A program made the translations under genes and the position numbers. Below the pieces are notes generated by a model, which ran no database searches, had not been told where the DNA came from, and saw nothing but the letters and a program-made list of their open reading frames with translations. Shown piece after piece: positions 53,658 through 61,616 of a DNA stretch of 64,000 bases (positions are counted from its first letter, which is position 1; each line of letters starts with the position of its first letter). The DNA comes from Bin5 sp965116395. Its GTDB lineage: Bacteria > Chloroflexota > Anaerolineae > Caldilineales > Caldilineaceae. The stretch is from NCBI GenBank assembly GCA_965116395.1, contig OZ220684.1, positions 4,712,001 to 4,776,000 of the forward strand. Reading direction: 5' to 3'.

Positions 53658-54725
53658 CTAATCCTTACTGCCCAATCTCCGCCAGAACATGGCCCATTTC
53701 CGATAGGGCCGAAATCCACACTTGGCATAGAAGTCGAGCAGCGTCGTCCAATCTATCACGCATCCATTGATACCGCTGTTGTGCAGCCGCCTCAGTCCTG
53801 CATCCAACAAGTACAACCCCATTCCCTGCCCCCGCAGATGCGCGCTGACACCAATCGAGCCGAGTTGCGCCCATGGACGCGGCAGCTCATACGGGTAGAA
53901 ACGATCAATCGGGTTGCCAGAGTCCTCAAACGTGAGGTGGCAAGACCCCTGCATACCCTCCTCCGTCCACAGCAGCATAAAGTCAGAGATGCGCCCGCCC
54001 TCCTCCAGAAACCTCTCAGCTTGCCAGTGCCACCTTTCATTGAACTCTTTGGCCAGGAAATCTAACAGCAACTCTTCCTGACCCGGCTGCCCCGGCCGCG
54101 CCGCCGCTTGCACATCACGTAGCCGCGGCGGCTCGTAGTCGCTGAGAGAACGAGCCACATCCCACGAGTATAGCTCTCTTTCGTAATCGTAACCGCACGC
54201 CTGGAAAAACGCTTCCACTGCCGGGTCCGCCAACGGGCCCGGCACAAATGGACGAAGTCCCCCGCCAACCCGGATTCGACCTTCCCCGGCCTGGCCCCCA
54301 GTGAGTTCAGGTTCCTCTCCGCATTGGGTTGAAGAAACAGACTGCTCACCCCCACCGCTATTCTGCGAAGCCACCCACCCCTCAGCCCAGCGCAGCAGCG
54401 TCCTCCCTATCCCCTTTTTCCGGTAGGTTGATGCAACTGCAATCGCCTCGATCCAGCCGGCAACATCAGTGCGCATCGCAGGCGGCGCGCCCGGATGGGC
54501 GCTGCCCACCACAAAGCCGACCGGGCGTCCCGCCGCCAAAGCAAGTCGCCCTGCACGTACGACTCCTGCATCCTCTGTAAAGTTGTATTTGAGGAATCTT
54601 TCTGTCGTGGGGAGTACGTTGCCGGTGGCGTCGTTCCAAATTTCCACCGCCCACCGCACGTGTTGGGGATCGTTGACGTCAAATGCAGTTAACGCAACAT
54701 CTGACGCCTTTGATGATTCCGCCAT
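53658..54725 (-). CDS. GNAT acetyltransferase with two GNAT-like domains
   Basis: The 355-residue protein has two GNAT-like halves. The first has the acetyl-CoA motif AIAVASTYRKKGIGRTLLRW near residues 90-110; the second has GVSAHLRGQGMGLYLLDAG near 300 and ends FYAKCGFRPYRKW. A Gly/Glu-rich linker of 50 residues separates them. Both motif-A loops are intact, so two active sites are possible. Substrate unknown. It lies 12 bp upstream-adjacent to the ornithine-cyclodeaminase-like gene's end, on the same strand. Confidence 0.82.
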   Translation of the reverse strand: MAESSKASDVALTAFDVNDPQHVRWAVEIWNDATGNVLPTTERFLKYNFTEDAGVVRAGRLALAAGRPVGFVVGSAHPGAPPAMRTDVAGWIEAIAVASTYRKKGIGRTLLRWAEGWVASQNSGGGEQSVSSTQCGEEPELTGGQAGEGRIRVGGGLRPFVPGPLADPAVEAFFQACGYDYERELYSWDVARSLSDYEPPRLRDVQAAARPGQPGQEELLLDFLAKEFNERWHWQAERFLEEGGRISDFMLLWTEEGMQGSCHLTFEDSGNPIDRFYPYELPRPWAQLGSIGVSAHLRGQGMGLYLLDAGLRRLHNSGINGCVIDWTTLLDFYAKCGFRPYRKWAMFWRRLGSKD

Positions 54726-54737
54726 TTGCTGAACCTG

Positions 54738-55724
54738 TTAACCCTCCAAGCTGGTGCCTACGCCTAGCTCCACCGCTCTCTGATACACAACCCGGGCAAC
54801 CGCCACATCCTGTGCAGCCAGTCCAACCGACTTGAAGAACGTAATCTCATCCCCGCTGCTGCGGCCGGGCTGGTCACCCGCGATGATCGCACCAATTTCA
54901 GCGTGTATCTGGCTGGCCTCATAAAGCCCTGCATTGATCGGCTCGATCAAATCACCCGCTTCCTCAAGGCATGCGCTCATCTGATCGACCACGACTGTGG
55001 AGCGCCGTAACGCTATTGCATCCACTTCACTGGCATAGGGCAGATGCGACCCGATGCCCGTAACATGGACGCCGGGCCGTAGCAGACTCCCATCAAATAG
55101 CGGGTCATGCGCACTGGTGGCGGTGACGACCACGTCGGCCGCTCCCACCGCCATTTCCACATCGTTCGTCGCCTCGACAGACCCAACGAAGGTTCCCCTG
55201 AGGTTGTCGGCCAATGCCACTGCATGCGCCGGAGTCCGCGAGAGAACAAAGACCCGCTCAATATCCCTCTCGCACAAGACCGCCTCCACCTGGTAAGGAG
55301 CCTGCACGCCGCTGCCAAATATTGTCAACGTACGCGCATCCTCTCTCGCCAAATGACGGGCTGCCACCCCACCCGAGGCCCCCGTCCGCATCGCCGTCAA
55401 ATATCCGGCATCCATCAACGCCAGCAACGCGCCGTCCCTGCCATCGAAAAGCACTACATTCCCCTGTATCGCCGGCAGGCCGCGTACCGTCGGATTCGTG
55501 CCGTAGAACGATATCAGCTTCGCTCCCAGCGCATCCATTTCCCCGCCCAGATAAGCCGGCATCGACATCAAACTTCCGTCATGCCGCGCAACTGGAATAT
55601 TCGCACGCACCGGCAGCTCCGCCTCTCCCTGATAGATCAGACGAAAGGCGTCTGACACCGCTTCGATCGCGGCCGGCATGTCCAACAGAAATTCGACGTC
55701 GCTGCGAGTAAGCCAAAGTGGCAT
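54738..55724 (-). CDS. Ornithine cyclodeaminase / mu-crystallin family protein
   Basis: The 328-residue protein has the family blocks MPAAIEAVSDAFRLIYQGEA, MPAYLGGEMDALGAKLISF, the NAD-site-adjacent ALMDAGYLTAMRTGASGGVA and the Rossmann motif TIFGSGVQAPYQVEA. Related enzymes include ornithine cyclodeaminase, alanine dehydrogenase and ketimine reductase; the substrate cannot be chosen. It is followed by the double-GNAT gene 12 bp downstream. Confidence 0.88.
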   Translation of the reverse strand: MPLWLTRSDVEFLLDMPAAIEAVSDAFRLIYQGEAELPVRANIPVARHDGSLMSMPAYLGGEMDALGAKLISFYGTNPTVRGLPAIQGNVVLFDGRDGALLALMDAGYLTAMRTGASGGVAARHLAREDARTLTIFGSGVQAPYQVEAVLCERDIERVFVLSRTPAHAVALADNLRGTFVGSVEATNDVEMAVGAADVVVTATSAHDPLFDGSLLRPGVHVTGIGSHLPYASEVDAIALRRSTVVVDQMSACLEEAGDLIEPINAGLYEASQIHAEIGAIIAGDQPGRSSGDEITFFKSVGLAAQDVAVARVVYQRAVELGVGTSLEG

Positions 55725-55890
55725 AGTGTCTAAGGATAGGATTGGAAAGGGTTAGTCAGTAGCCGGGATAGAATAGCACAGTGGTTTCGCCAACACAATT
55801 GCCGCCAGGGAAGGAAGGTTGTACAATCCGTACGTTAATATACTCTTTAGTCTACAGTAGGCAGACGCACCGCCTCCCGGAGGGAAAAAC

Positions 55891-56916
55891 ATGCCCACAG
55901 AACTGATCGCCCCCGCCCGCGAAGAAGTCGCCTTCCGCGATTACGAAAGCCAGCCCCTCGCACCAGATCAGATTCGCGTCCGCAGCCGCTTTGGCGCCGC
56001 CAAACACGGCTCCGAAATGGCCATGTTCCAGGGCTACGCCGGCCATCGCGGCAACTACGACGGCGAACTGCACCTGTTCACCCAGGAAAGCCAGATGGTC
56101 AGATACCCTAACGGTCTCGGCAACATGTGCGTCGGCGAAATTATCGACGTAGGAACCGCCGTCCAGGACTTCCGCCTCGGCGAAACCGTCTTCTCCCACG
56201 GCTCCTTCCGCCAGGAGCACGTATGGCCCGCCGAACGCGCCCGCAAACTCCCCGACGGCGTTCCCTGGCAGGCTGCCGTCTGTCTCGACCCCGCCGACTT
56301 CGCCCTTGGCGCCGTCCGCGACGGCCACATCCGCATCGGCGATGCCGTCGCCGTCTTCGGCATGGGCGCCATCGGCCTCTTCGTCCTCCAGCTCGCCAAA
56401 CTGGCCGGCGCCTACCCCATCATCGCCGTCGACCCCATCCCCCTGCGACGCGACGTTGCGCTCGAGTGCGGCGCTGACATCGTCATGGACCCCACCGCCT
56501 GCGACGCCGGCCTCGAAATCAAGCTCGCCACAGGCAAACGCGGCGCCGACGTTTGCGTAGACTACAGCGGCCATTACACCGCGCTGCAAGCGGCCATCCG
56601 CGGCGTCGCCTATCTCGGCACCGTCGTCGCCGGCGCCTGGCCCGGCAGCTACCCAGCCGGCCTCGACCTCGGCGCCGAAGCCCACTTCAACCGCCCAACC
56701 ATCGTCTTCTCGCGCGCCTGCAGCGAGCCCAATCCCGAATACCCCAACTGGGACGAGACCCGCCTTTTCTCAGTAGTATGGCGGCTCCTGTGCGACGGTA
56801 GCCTCAGATCCGAGCCCGTCGTCCAGCCGGTAGTCCCCTTTGACGACCTGCTCGAACACTACCCCAAAATCGCAACCGCTCCCCAGGAAAACGTCAAGTT
56901 GGGCGTAGCATTCTGA
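55891..56916 (+). CDS. Medium-chain dehydrogenase/reductase (zinc-type ADH-like)
   Basis: The 341-residue protein has the MDR layout: an N-terminal GroES-like domain and a Rossmann domain with AVAVFGMGAIGLFVLQLAKL, then VDPIPLRRDVALECGADIV. The usual catalytic Cys and structural zinc cysteines are not visible, so it may not bind zinc. CGGAGGG lies 8 bp before the ATG. Its neighbour is a mandelate-racemase-family enzyme in convergent orientation; both may serve sugar-acid breakdown. A strong hairpin lies after the stop. Confidence 0.85.
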   Translation: MPTELIAPAREEVAFRDYESQPLAPDQIRVRSRFGAAKHGSEMAMFQGYAGHRGNYDGELHLFTQESQMVRYPNGLGNMCVGEIIDVGTAVQDFRLGETVFSHGSFRQEHVWPAERARKLPDGVPWQAAVCLDPADFALGAVRDGHIRIGDAVAVFGMGAIGLFVLQLAKLAGAYPIIAVDPIPLRRDVALECGADIVMDPTACDAGLEIKLATGKRGADVCVDYSGHYTALQAAIRGVAYLGTVVAGAWPGSYPAGLDLGAEAHFNRPTIVFSRACSEPNPEYPNWDETRLFSVVWRLLCDGSLRSEPVVQPVVPFDDLLEHYPKIATAPQENVKLGVAF

Positions 56917-56930
56917 AAATCTGCACCAAG

Positions 56931-56962
56931 AAAAACGCTGCGGGGAGTTGGTCCCCGCAGCG
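56931..56962 (-). terminator. Intrinsic terminator between convergent genes
   Basis: A perfect 10-bp stem (CGCTGCGGGG / CCCCGCAGCG) with a 7-nt loop is followed on the minus strand by TTTTT, ending the mandelate-racemase-family transcript. On the plus strand it lacks a T-tract. Confidence 0.75.
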
Positions 56963-57006
56963 AATCGCCACATTATGTTCCCAGCCCCGACCCTGCCAAC
57001 ATCTCG

Positions 57007-58158
57007 TCAGAGCAGGTTATCCTCAATATAGTCCCAGTTGATGCGATACCCCATTCCCGGCTCCTGCGGCAGATGGACATACCCCTCGCTGTCCATCCTG
57101 TCGCCGATATCCTCCAGATAGGGCGGTGCAGTATTGCAGTCGATGCCCGGAGCCAGCAGCCCTCGCTCATAATATTCACAGGTGTCCTCACTCGATGAGC
57201 CCAGCAGCTGCAGATTCGCGAACCCGCTCATGTGAATTTCGCACTTTACGCCAAACGCCTCGGCCACCGCAATCATCTTGCGCACGCCCGTCACGCCCCC
57301 GCGCAGCACATCGATCCGTGTCATATCGGACGCCCCGCGCAGAATCCAGTCGGCCCGCGTATACAGGCTGCCCGACGCAATCTCCGGTGACAGAATCGGG
57401 ATGTCCAACGCCTCACACAGCTTGATATAGGGCTGCACTCTGTACTCATTCATCGGGTGCTCGTACCAGTAGTAGTTCAGCTCCTCCAGCACGCGCCCCA
57501 CCTTGTACGCCTCCTCATACGTGCGGTACGTTCCCCACGGGTCGTAGCTCAGCACCATGTCATCGCCCACCGCTTCCCGCACTGCCCGACACACCTCGAT
57601 GTCCTTCTCGATGTGCGATGGCCGTCCCTGTACCGCCTCCTTCGTCACCGGGTTCCAGAAATAATAGGGATGGATCTTGTAGTGCGTATACCCCTCCTCC
57701 TTACACGCGACCGCGTGCGCCGCATAGTCCTCCACGCTCCCCACATTCGGGAACGTGCTGGCATACGCCTTCACCTTGTCGCGACAGCCGCCAAGCAGCT
57801 TGTAGAGCGGAAGCCCCACCGCCCGCGCCTGCAGATCCCACAGCGTCAGATCAAGCACACTCAACAGATGCTCGGGAATGTTAGCAACCCACATCCAATG
57901 CCAGAAGCGCTCGCGGTCATAAGGGTCCTCCCCCACCACCATATTCTTCAACCGCCCCTCCAGCACCGCCCGGTCACCCGGCGGCAGCCCATCCGCGTCG
58001 CCATGGCCGTGCCCGCCAAAGAAATAGCCCTCCGCTCCCTCGTCGGTGATCACCTTCGTCAACGTCTGCGTCACCTCCTGCGGAAAACTGAATCTGCCTT
58101 GATGAAACTGCTCCCGCCGCACCCGAAACGGAATAACCTGCAAGTCCACGATTTTCAT
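57007..58158 (-). CDS. Mandelate racemase/muconate lactonizing (enolase superfamily) enzyme
   Basis: The 383-residue protein has the enolase-superfamily plan: a capping domain, then a barrel with Lys in THYKIHPYYF. The three metal ligands are Asp in LSYDPWGTY, Glu in YYWYEHPMNE and Glu in ILSPEIASGS. RIDVLRGG and EIHMSGF supply the His/Asp dyad typical of the mandelate-racemase subgroup. These enzymes dehydrate or epimerise sugar acids. Close neighbours in kind are the UxuA-like and DapA-like enzymes of this window. Confidence 0.9.
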   Translation of the reverse strand: MKIVDLQVIPFRVRREQFHQGRFSFPQEVTQTLTKVITDEGAEGYFFGGHGHGDADGLPPGDRAVLEGRLKNMVVGEDPYDRERFWHWMWVANIPEHLLSVLDLTLWDLQARAVGLPLYKLLGGCRDKVKAYASTFPNVGSVEDYAAHAVACKEEGYTHYKIHPYYFWNPVTKEAVQGRPSHIEKDIEVCRAVREAVGDDMVLSYDPWGTYRTYEEAYKVGRVLEELNYYWYEHPMNEYRVQPYIKLCEALDIPILSPEIASGSLYTRADWILRGASDMTRIDVLRGGVTGVRKMIAVAEAFGVKCEIHMSGFANLQLLGSSSEDTCEYYERGLLAPGIDCNTAPPYLEDIGDRMDSEGYVHLPQEPGMGYRINWDYIEDNLL

Positions 58159-58277
58159 CGGTTAACTATCCTCCCTATTGTGAAATCTGAAACTGTTCGC
58201 CCACTTCCATTACGACCTTGAGCAAGAAAAGCGATGGCATTCTCCCCCTTCACTCCTCTCTCTTTTTTCTGGCTTAT

Positions 58278-58436
58278 ATGGGCGGTCGGCCGCAAGCGGC
58301 CTCCCTTGTGCAGGGGCTGCGCCCCCGCAACGCCCCCCTACAAAAACATGCCTCACCGACCGGGTTTACTCTTCCCCAGCATCGTGTCTGGCGAACGGAG
58401 TCTACTCCCCCACTTGCCGCTTCAACCCACCGACCA
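58278..58436 (+). repeat. Palindromic repeat element, copy C
   Basis: The head differs from copy A in the first hairpin, GGCCGC-AA-GCGGCC instead of GGGCC-TTC-GGCCC, with the stem kept by paired changes. The tail (GTTTACTCTTCCCCAGCATC and onward) is shared with copy D. The rest of this gap holds only these repeats. Confidence 0.8.
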
Positions 58437-58483
58437 CCGACCTCCAACCGCAGAAGTTACTGATCACTGACCATTGCAGTTGT

Positions 58484-58630
58484 GCGGTCGGGCCTTCGGC
58501 CCTCCCTTGTGCAGGGGCTGCGCCCCCGCAACGCCCCCCTAGGCTAGCCACCGTGTTTACTCTTCCCCAGCATCGTGTCTGGCGAACGGTGCCTACTTCC
58601 CCACTCACCGCCTCAACCAACCGACCGCTA
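58484..58630 (+). repeat. Palindromic repeat element, copy D
   Basis: Head as in copy A up to CGCCCCCCTA, then a short unique stretch, then the same tail as copy C. C and D thus form an imperfect tandem pair about 205 bp apart, directly before the insertion sequence. Confidence 0.8.
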
Positions 58631-58687
58631 ATGACCGGTATTCCACTGACGAATGGTGTTCCACTGAAAACTAATAACTGAAAACTA

Positions 58688-59463
58688 GGGCTCGTTGACA
58701 TTTCGTTCGAGCCAGATCAGTGTAGAAGCAAAATGCAAGAAGGCCATGAAACGTCGTGCGAGTTTCTCATAGCGAGTGAAAATGCGTCGTTACCACTTGA
58801 TTTTGTTGATGAAACGTTCGACGATGTTGCGTTCTCGGTAGCGGACTCGGTCATAGTCCCATGATTGCTTACGATAGCGGCGGGAAGGGATGACCACCTC
58901 GACCTGTTGAGCTGCGAGCAGTTCTCGCAAGGGGTCAGAATCGTAGCCTTTATCAGCGATGACGGCGTCAAAATGGAAAGGGGCGAGCAACGATTCAGCT
59001 CGGGACATATCATGGCGTTCACCACCAGTCAAGATGAACGTTAGGGGAAAGCCAAGGGCATCGACGAGGGGATGGATCTTGCTACTGAATCCGCCCCGGC
59101 TCCGACCTAGGCACTGTTCGTGCTGACCTCCCCTTTTTTTGACCCGCCTGCTGCGCACATATGGGCGCGTACAGCAGGGCTGTCGGGCATGACCCCTGCC
59201 ATGTCTGGGTCCTGAGCGAACTGTTTGAACATGTCGGCCCAGAAACCGTTCTCTTCCCAGCGTGCGTAGCGCTTGAATACACTGTTCCACTTGCCATAAC
59301 TGTCTGGCAGTTCACGCCACTGGGCGCCGGTGCGCAGTATCCAGTGAACTGCCTCTACGAAACGGCGACACTTTTCCTCTTGCCCTGCGTAGGCACGAGG
59401 GTGTCCTTGCAGAAATGCGTAAAGTTTCTGCCACTGATGGGCGGCGATTCTCTTTGTAGACAT
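58688..59463 (-). pseudogene. IS427-like transposase, frameshifted and with a premature stop
   Basis: Frame A (from ATG 59463) encodes the N-terminal region (HPRAYAGQEEKCRRFVEAV, WRELPDSYGKWNSVFKRYAR) and ends near 59107. Frame B encodes the catalytic core (ALGFPLTFILTGGERHD, FDAVIADKGYDSDPLRELL, RERNIVERFINKIKW) and stops at TAA 58790-58792. A run of seven A (T 59134-59140 on the plus strand), reading A-AAA-AAA-G, allows the -1 shift joining the frames, a known control in this group. After the TAA the frame continues (RRIFTRYEKLARRFMAFLHF), so the last 34 residues were lost by one nonsense change. The DDE residues precede the stop, but activity is doubtful. Confidence 0.82.
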
Positions 59464-59512
59464 CCTCCTATTGTCGCCAATGTGACAGAACTAATCAAAC
59501 GTCAACGAGACC
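58688..59512 (-). mobile_element. IS5-family (IS427-like) insertion sequence, 825 bp
   Basis: Ends are imperfect inverted repeats, GGGCTCGTTGAC at 58688-58699 and the complement of GGTCTCGTTGAC at 59501-59512 (11 of 12 match), flanked by TA on both sides (58686-58687 and 59513-59514). Size, TA target, two overlapping frames and a DDE transposase fit the IS427 group. The element lies at the cut-off end of a decayed gene. Confidence 0.85.
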
Positions 59513-59514
59513 TA

Positions 59515-60170
59515 ACACCTGTGCGAAGAGAGAACCCAATAAAATCGGCCGTAAGTGATGCTCTAGCAAGAGCACTTTTTCGTGCCTCCAGCATATCGGT
59601 GGCATAGACGACTCCGTAGACTCTAGGGACTTCGTCGCTCCATTCGGGTGTTTTTTTCACGAATTCAGACTGGGCGAGCAATGGGGAAAACACATTGTCA
59701 TACTCACCTGATGCCACCCCGGAACTTCCCTGGAGAAAAGAGAAAGGTGTGTTGGTTGCTTTAAGCCCTTTCAGGGGGACTGCGTACATAAAGGGTCGTG
59801 ATGTGTTGTCTGGAACATAATTCAGATCACCGATTTCTTGTCCACACAATTGTAGAAACCAGTAGCGTCTTTCATTCTGTTCCATGCCGAGGAATCCAGT
59901 TACTTCTGTTGTTGTCTGTTCTAGTCTCCAGAGATCACTTCGCAACTAGAAATGCATCGAACCACCCTTTTCAAATTCTGATTTAACACAAAGTCCGGTT
60001 CGAAGCAGTTCTTGAGTGTCGAACAAAGTGGTTTTCGCGTTGTAGTCCCACCTTGAATTTTCAGGGGGAACACCACGCACCGAGGGTGACGAGCACAGAA
60101 AATTTCCTTCTTTGTAAAAGGTAACGCTTGCATCCTTTAAGGTATCGCCTTCTAAGCATTCGTTATCGAA
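59515..60170 (-). pseudogene. Decayed gene with an in-frame TAG, cut off at the IS end
   Basis: Reading leftward from about 60170, one frame is protein-like throughout (LEGDTLKDASVTFYKEGNFL, then RWDYNAKTTLFDTQELLRTG, then KSEFEKGGSMHF). It is broken by a TAG at 59946-59948, and resumes immediately (LRSDLWRLEQTTTEVTGFLG to EARKSALARASLTADFIGF). The frame runs into the right end of the insertion sequence, so the 3' part is lost. No ATG or good start exists at the 5' end, where a TGA (60171-60173) closes the frame. At least one nonsense and one or two truncations are needed to explain it. Family unknown. Confidence 0.65.
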
Positions 60171-60352
60171 TCAAAGTTTTGGGTTAGCTAATTGGCGTGT
60201 TCCCTCTTGGGGTGGAGTATCATTCTGGTCGTACATGGGATTTCGGGTCTTGGTTTAATGGGGACGGTTTGTCCGTGGTGGCGTGGGCCTCCGCTATTCT
60301 TGATGGTCATGCTTGGAGCTTACCATGCTGCGGGCAGGGCTGAACAATTTTT

Positions 60353-60384
60353 GTATGAGCCGTCACGGGAGGTGGCGGTTCTTG
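60353..60384 (+). repeat. 32-bp direct repeat, copy 1 (downstream of SH3/Excalibur gene)
   Basis: GTATGAGCCGTCAC, a variable GGGAGG, then TGGCGGTTCTTG; 30 of 32 positions equal copy 2 at 61210. It can fold into a 9-bp stem, GAGCCGTCAC pairing with GTGGCGGTTC around a GGGAG loop. Confidence 0.7.
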
Positions 60385-60408
60385 ATTTGTTGGGTGTTGG
60401 GGAGGGCG

Positions 60409-61179
60409 TCACGGGTTATCACACGCTAGGCCGTCTTTATCGCGGTCGCGCTTGGGGGTATAGTTGACGTTATCGGGCGTCCATCCGCCTATCGGGACTT
60501 TTCCGGCTTTGATGAGATCGCCACACGTACCGACAATGAACGTGCCGGAGCGGGCTGGCTGGGGTGCTGTTGTTTGCGTTGGCGGAGTCGTGACCTTGGG
60601 TTGGGTTGGTATGGGCGTGGCGGGTGGTGGGGGGGCTGAAACGACCGGGAGGCTGGAGGTGTTGGAGATGGTAGTAAGAGGTGCGTAAATCCAGCCGTAG
60701 GAATTGTTGATGGGGAAGCGAATCCAAGAGCCGTCGGCATTGCGGCCGCTAGGCGAGATCTCTGTGCCTTCCGGGATCTGTGTGAAAGCGGGGTAATGGG
60801 TGCCGGGCCCTGATCTGACGTTTGAGTACTGGATTACAGTGAAGGTTAGGGCTGCGTGGGTGGCGGTGGCTCTGGGGGATGTGGTGTAGCGGCGCACAGG
60901 CGTGGGTGTGGGCTTGCGGACGGATACGGAGGAGTAACGTCGGGTAGACGTAGGGGCGCGTCTTTGTACCTCGTGCGAGAGAGTTGACGTTCCCGCCATG
61001 AATCCTGAACATTTTGCCGCGAAGGAGAACGTCACAATCACTAACGCCATCAAAAACAGCATCTTTCCGACACGAAAGCGATTTGGCGTCCTAGTGTCGG
61101 GTGGTGGAGCGGTTTTGGCTGGATAGGTAATGGTCTGGCGCGTGGGGTTTTTGGCTGGATGAGTGATGGTTTTGCGCAT
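60409..61179 (-). CDS. Secreted/membrane-anchored protein with SH3b and Excalibur-type domains
   Basis: The 256-residue protein starts with a short duplicated motif (TITHPAK, TITYPAK), then one membrane helix (KMLFLMALVIVTFSFAAKC). A bacterial SH3 domain follows near residues 105-165 (YSNVRSGPGTHYPAFTQIPE, then NADGSWIRFPINNSYGWIYA). After a Pro/Thr-rich linker, a C-terminal Excalibur-like calcium-binding segment has Cys and DRDKDGLACDNP. It is probably anchored to the membrane and exposed outside, binding cell wall. It is bracketed by two copies of a 32-bp repeat, suggesting transfer as a unit. The opposite-strand frame here is less likely to be coding. Confidence 0.78.
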   Translation of the reverse strand: MRKTITHPAKNPTRQTITYPAKTAPPPDTRTPNRFRVGKMLFLMALVIVTFSFAAKCSGFMAGTSTLSHEVQRRAPTSTRRYSSVSVRKPTPTPVRRYTTSPRATATHAALTFTVIQYSNVRSGPGTHYPAFTQIPEGTEISPSGRNADGSWIRFPINNSYGWIYAPLTTISNTSSLPVVSAPPPPATPIPTQPKVTTPPTQTTAPQPARSGTFIVGTCGDLIKAGKVPIGGWTPDNVNYTPKRDRDKDGLACDNP

Positions 61180-61209
61180 GGGGTGGATTTAGTCAAGTTG
61201 TGATTCCGG

Positions 61210-61241
61210 GTATGAGCCGTCACAGAAGGTGGCGGTTCTTG
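61210..61241 (+). repeat. 32-bp direct repeat, copy 2 (upstream of SH3/Excalibur gene)
   Basis: Same 32-mer as at 60353 with two differences, both in the loop of the predicted stem-loop (AGAAG instead of GGGAG). The copies bracket the gene and are 857 bp apart. Confidence 0.7.
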
Positions 61242-61400
61242 TCTTTCTGTTGGGACGGGATGGCCGACAGGTTTCGTTTCAGCAGTATGGACGAATTGTG
61301 GTTGAGCCCAACCATGTTCGCGGGGGCAACGGCCAGGGCAACCACAAGGGGTGCCCCTTCCTGATTTAAAAGTCAACCACCCCTAAGAACTGCATTTCCG

Positions 61401-61606
61401 GGCGGTCGGCCGCAAGCGCCCTCCCTTGTGCAGGGGCTGCGCCCCCGCAACGCCCCCCTACAAAACCATGCCTCACCCACCGAGTGCCTTCTTTTCAGCG
61501 TGTCGGCTTGCCAGCATGGCGGCGTCTGTACACCAGTTGCGCCACTAAGAGCCTGAATGGCTCCAAGGATTACTGGCTGGTCAAATACTGTGGCTAAGTA
61601 GTTACC
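61401..61606 (+). repeat. Palindromic repeat element, copy E (long form)
   Basis: The head has the GGCCGC-type first hairpin, slightly degraded (GCGCCC on the 3' side). The downstream tail (AGCCTGAATGGCTCCAAGG, GGCTGGTCAA, AGTAGTTACC) aligns with the tail of copy B. Nothing else is seen in the gap 61180-61616. Confidence 0.75.
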
Positions 61607-61616
61607 AAGAAAATTA

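Noticed and set aside
35839..60170. Recoding of stop codons (TAA/TAG read as amino acids) to explain the broken frames
   Set aside because: All other genes use both stops normally, and no recoding signal or suppressor tRNA is visible; nonsense mutation is simpler.
60192..60467. 91-codon plus-strand frame with hydrophobic start
   Set aside because: Overlaps the end of the SH3/Excalibur gene and one 32-bp repeat; no ribosome-binding site and no family.
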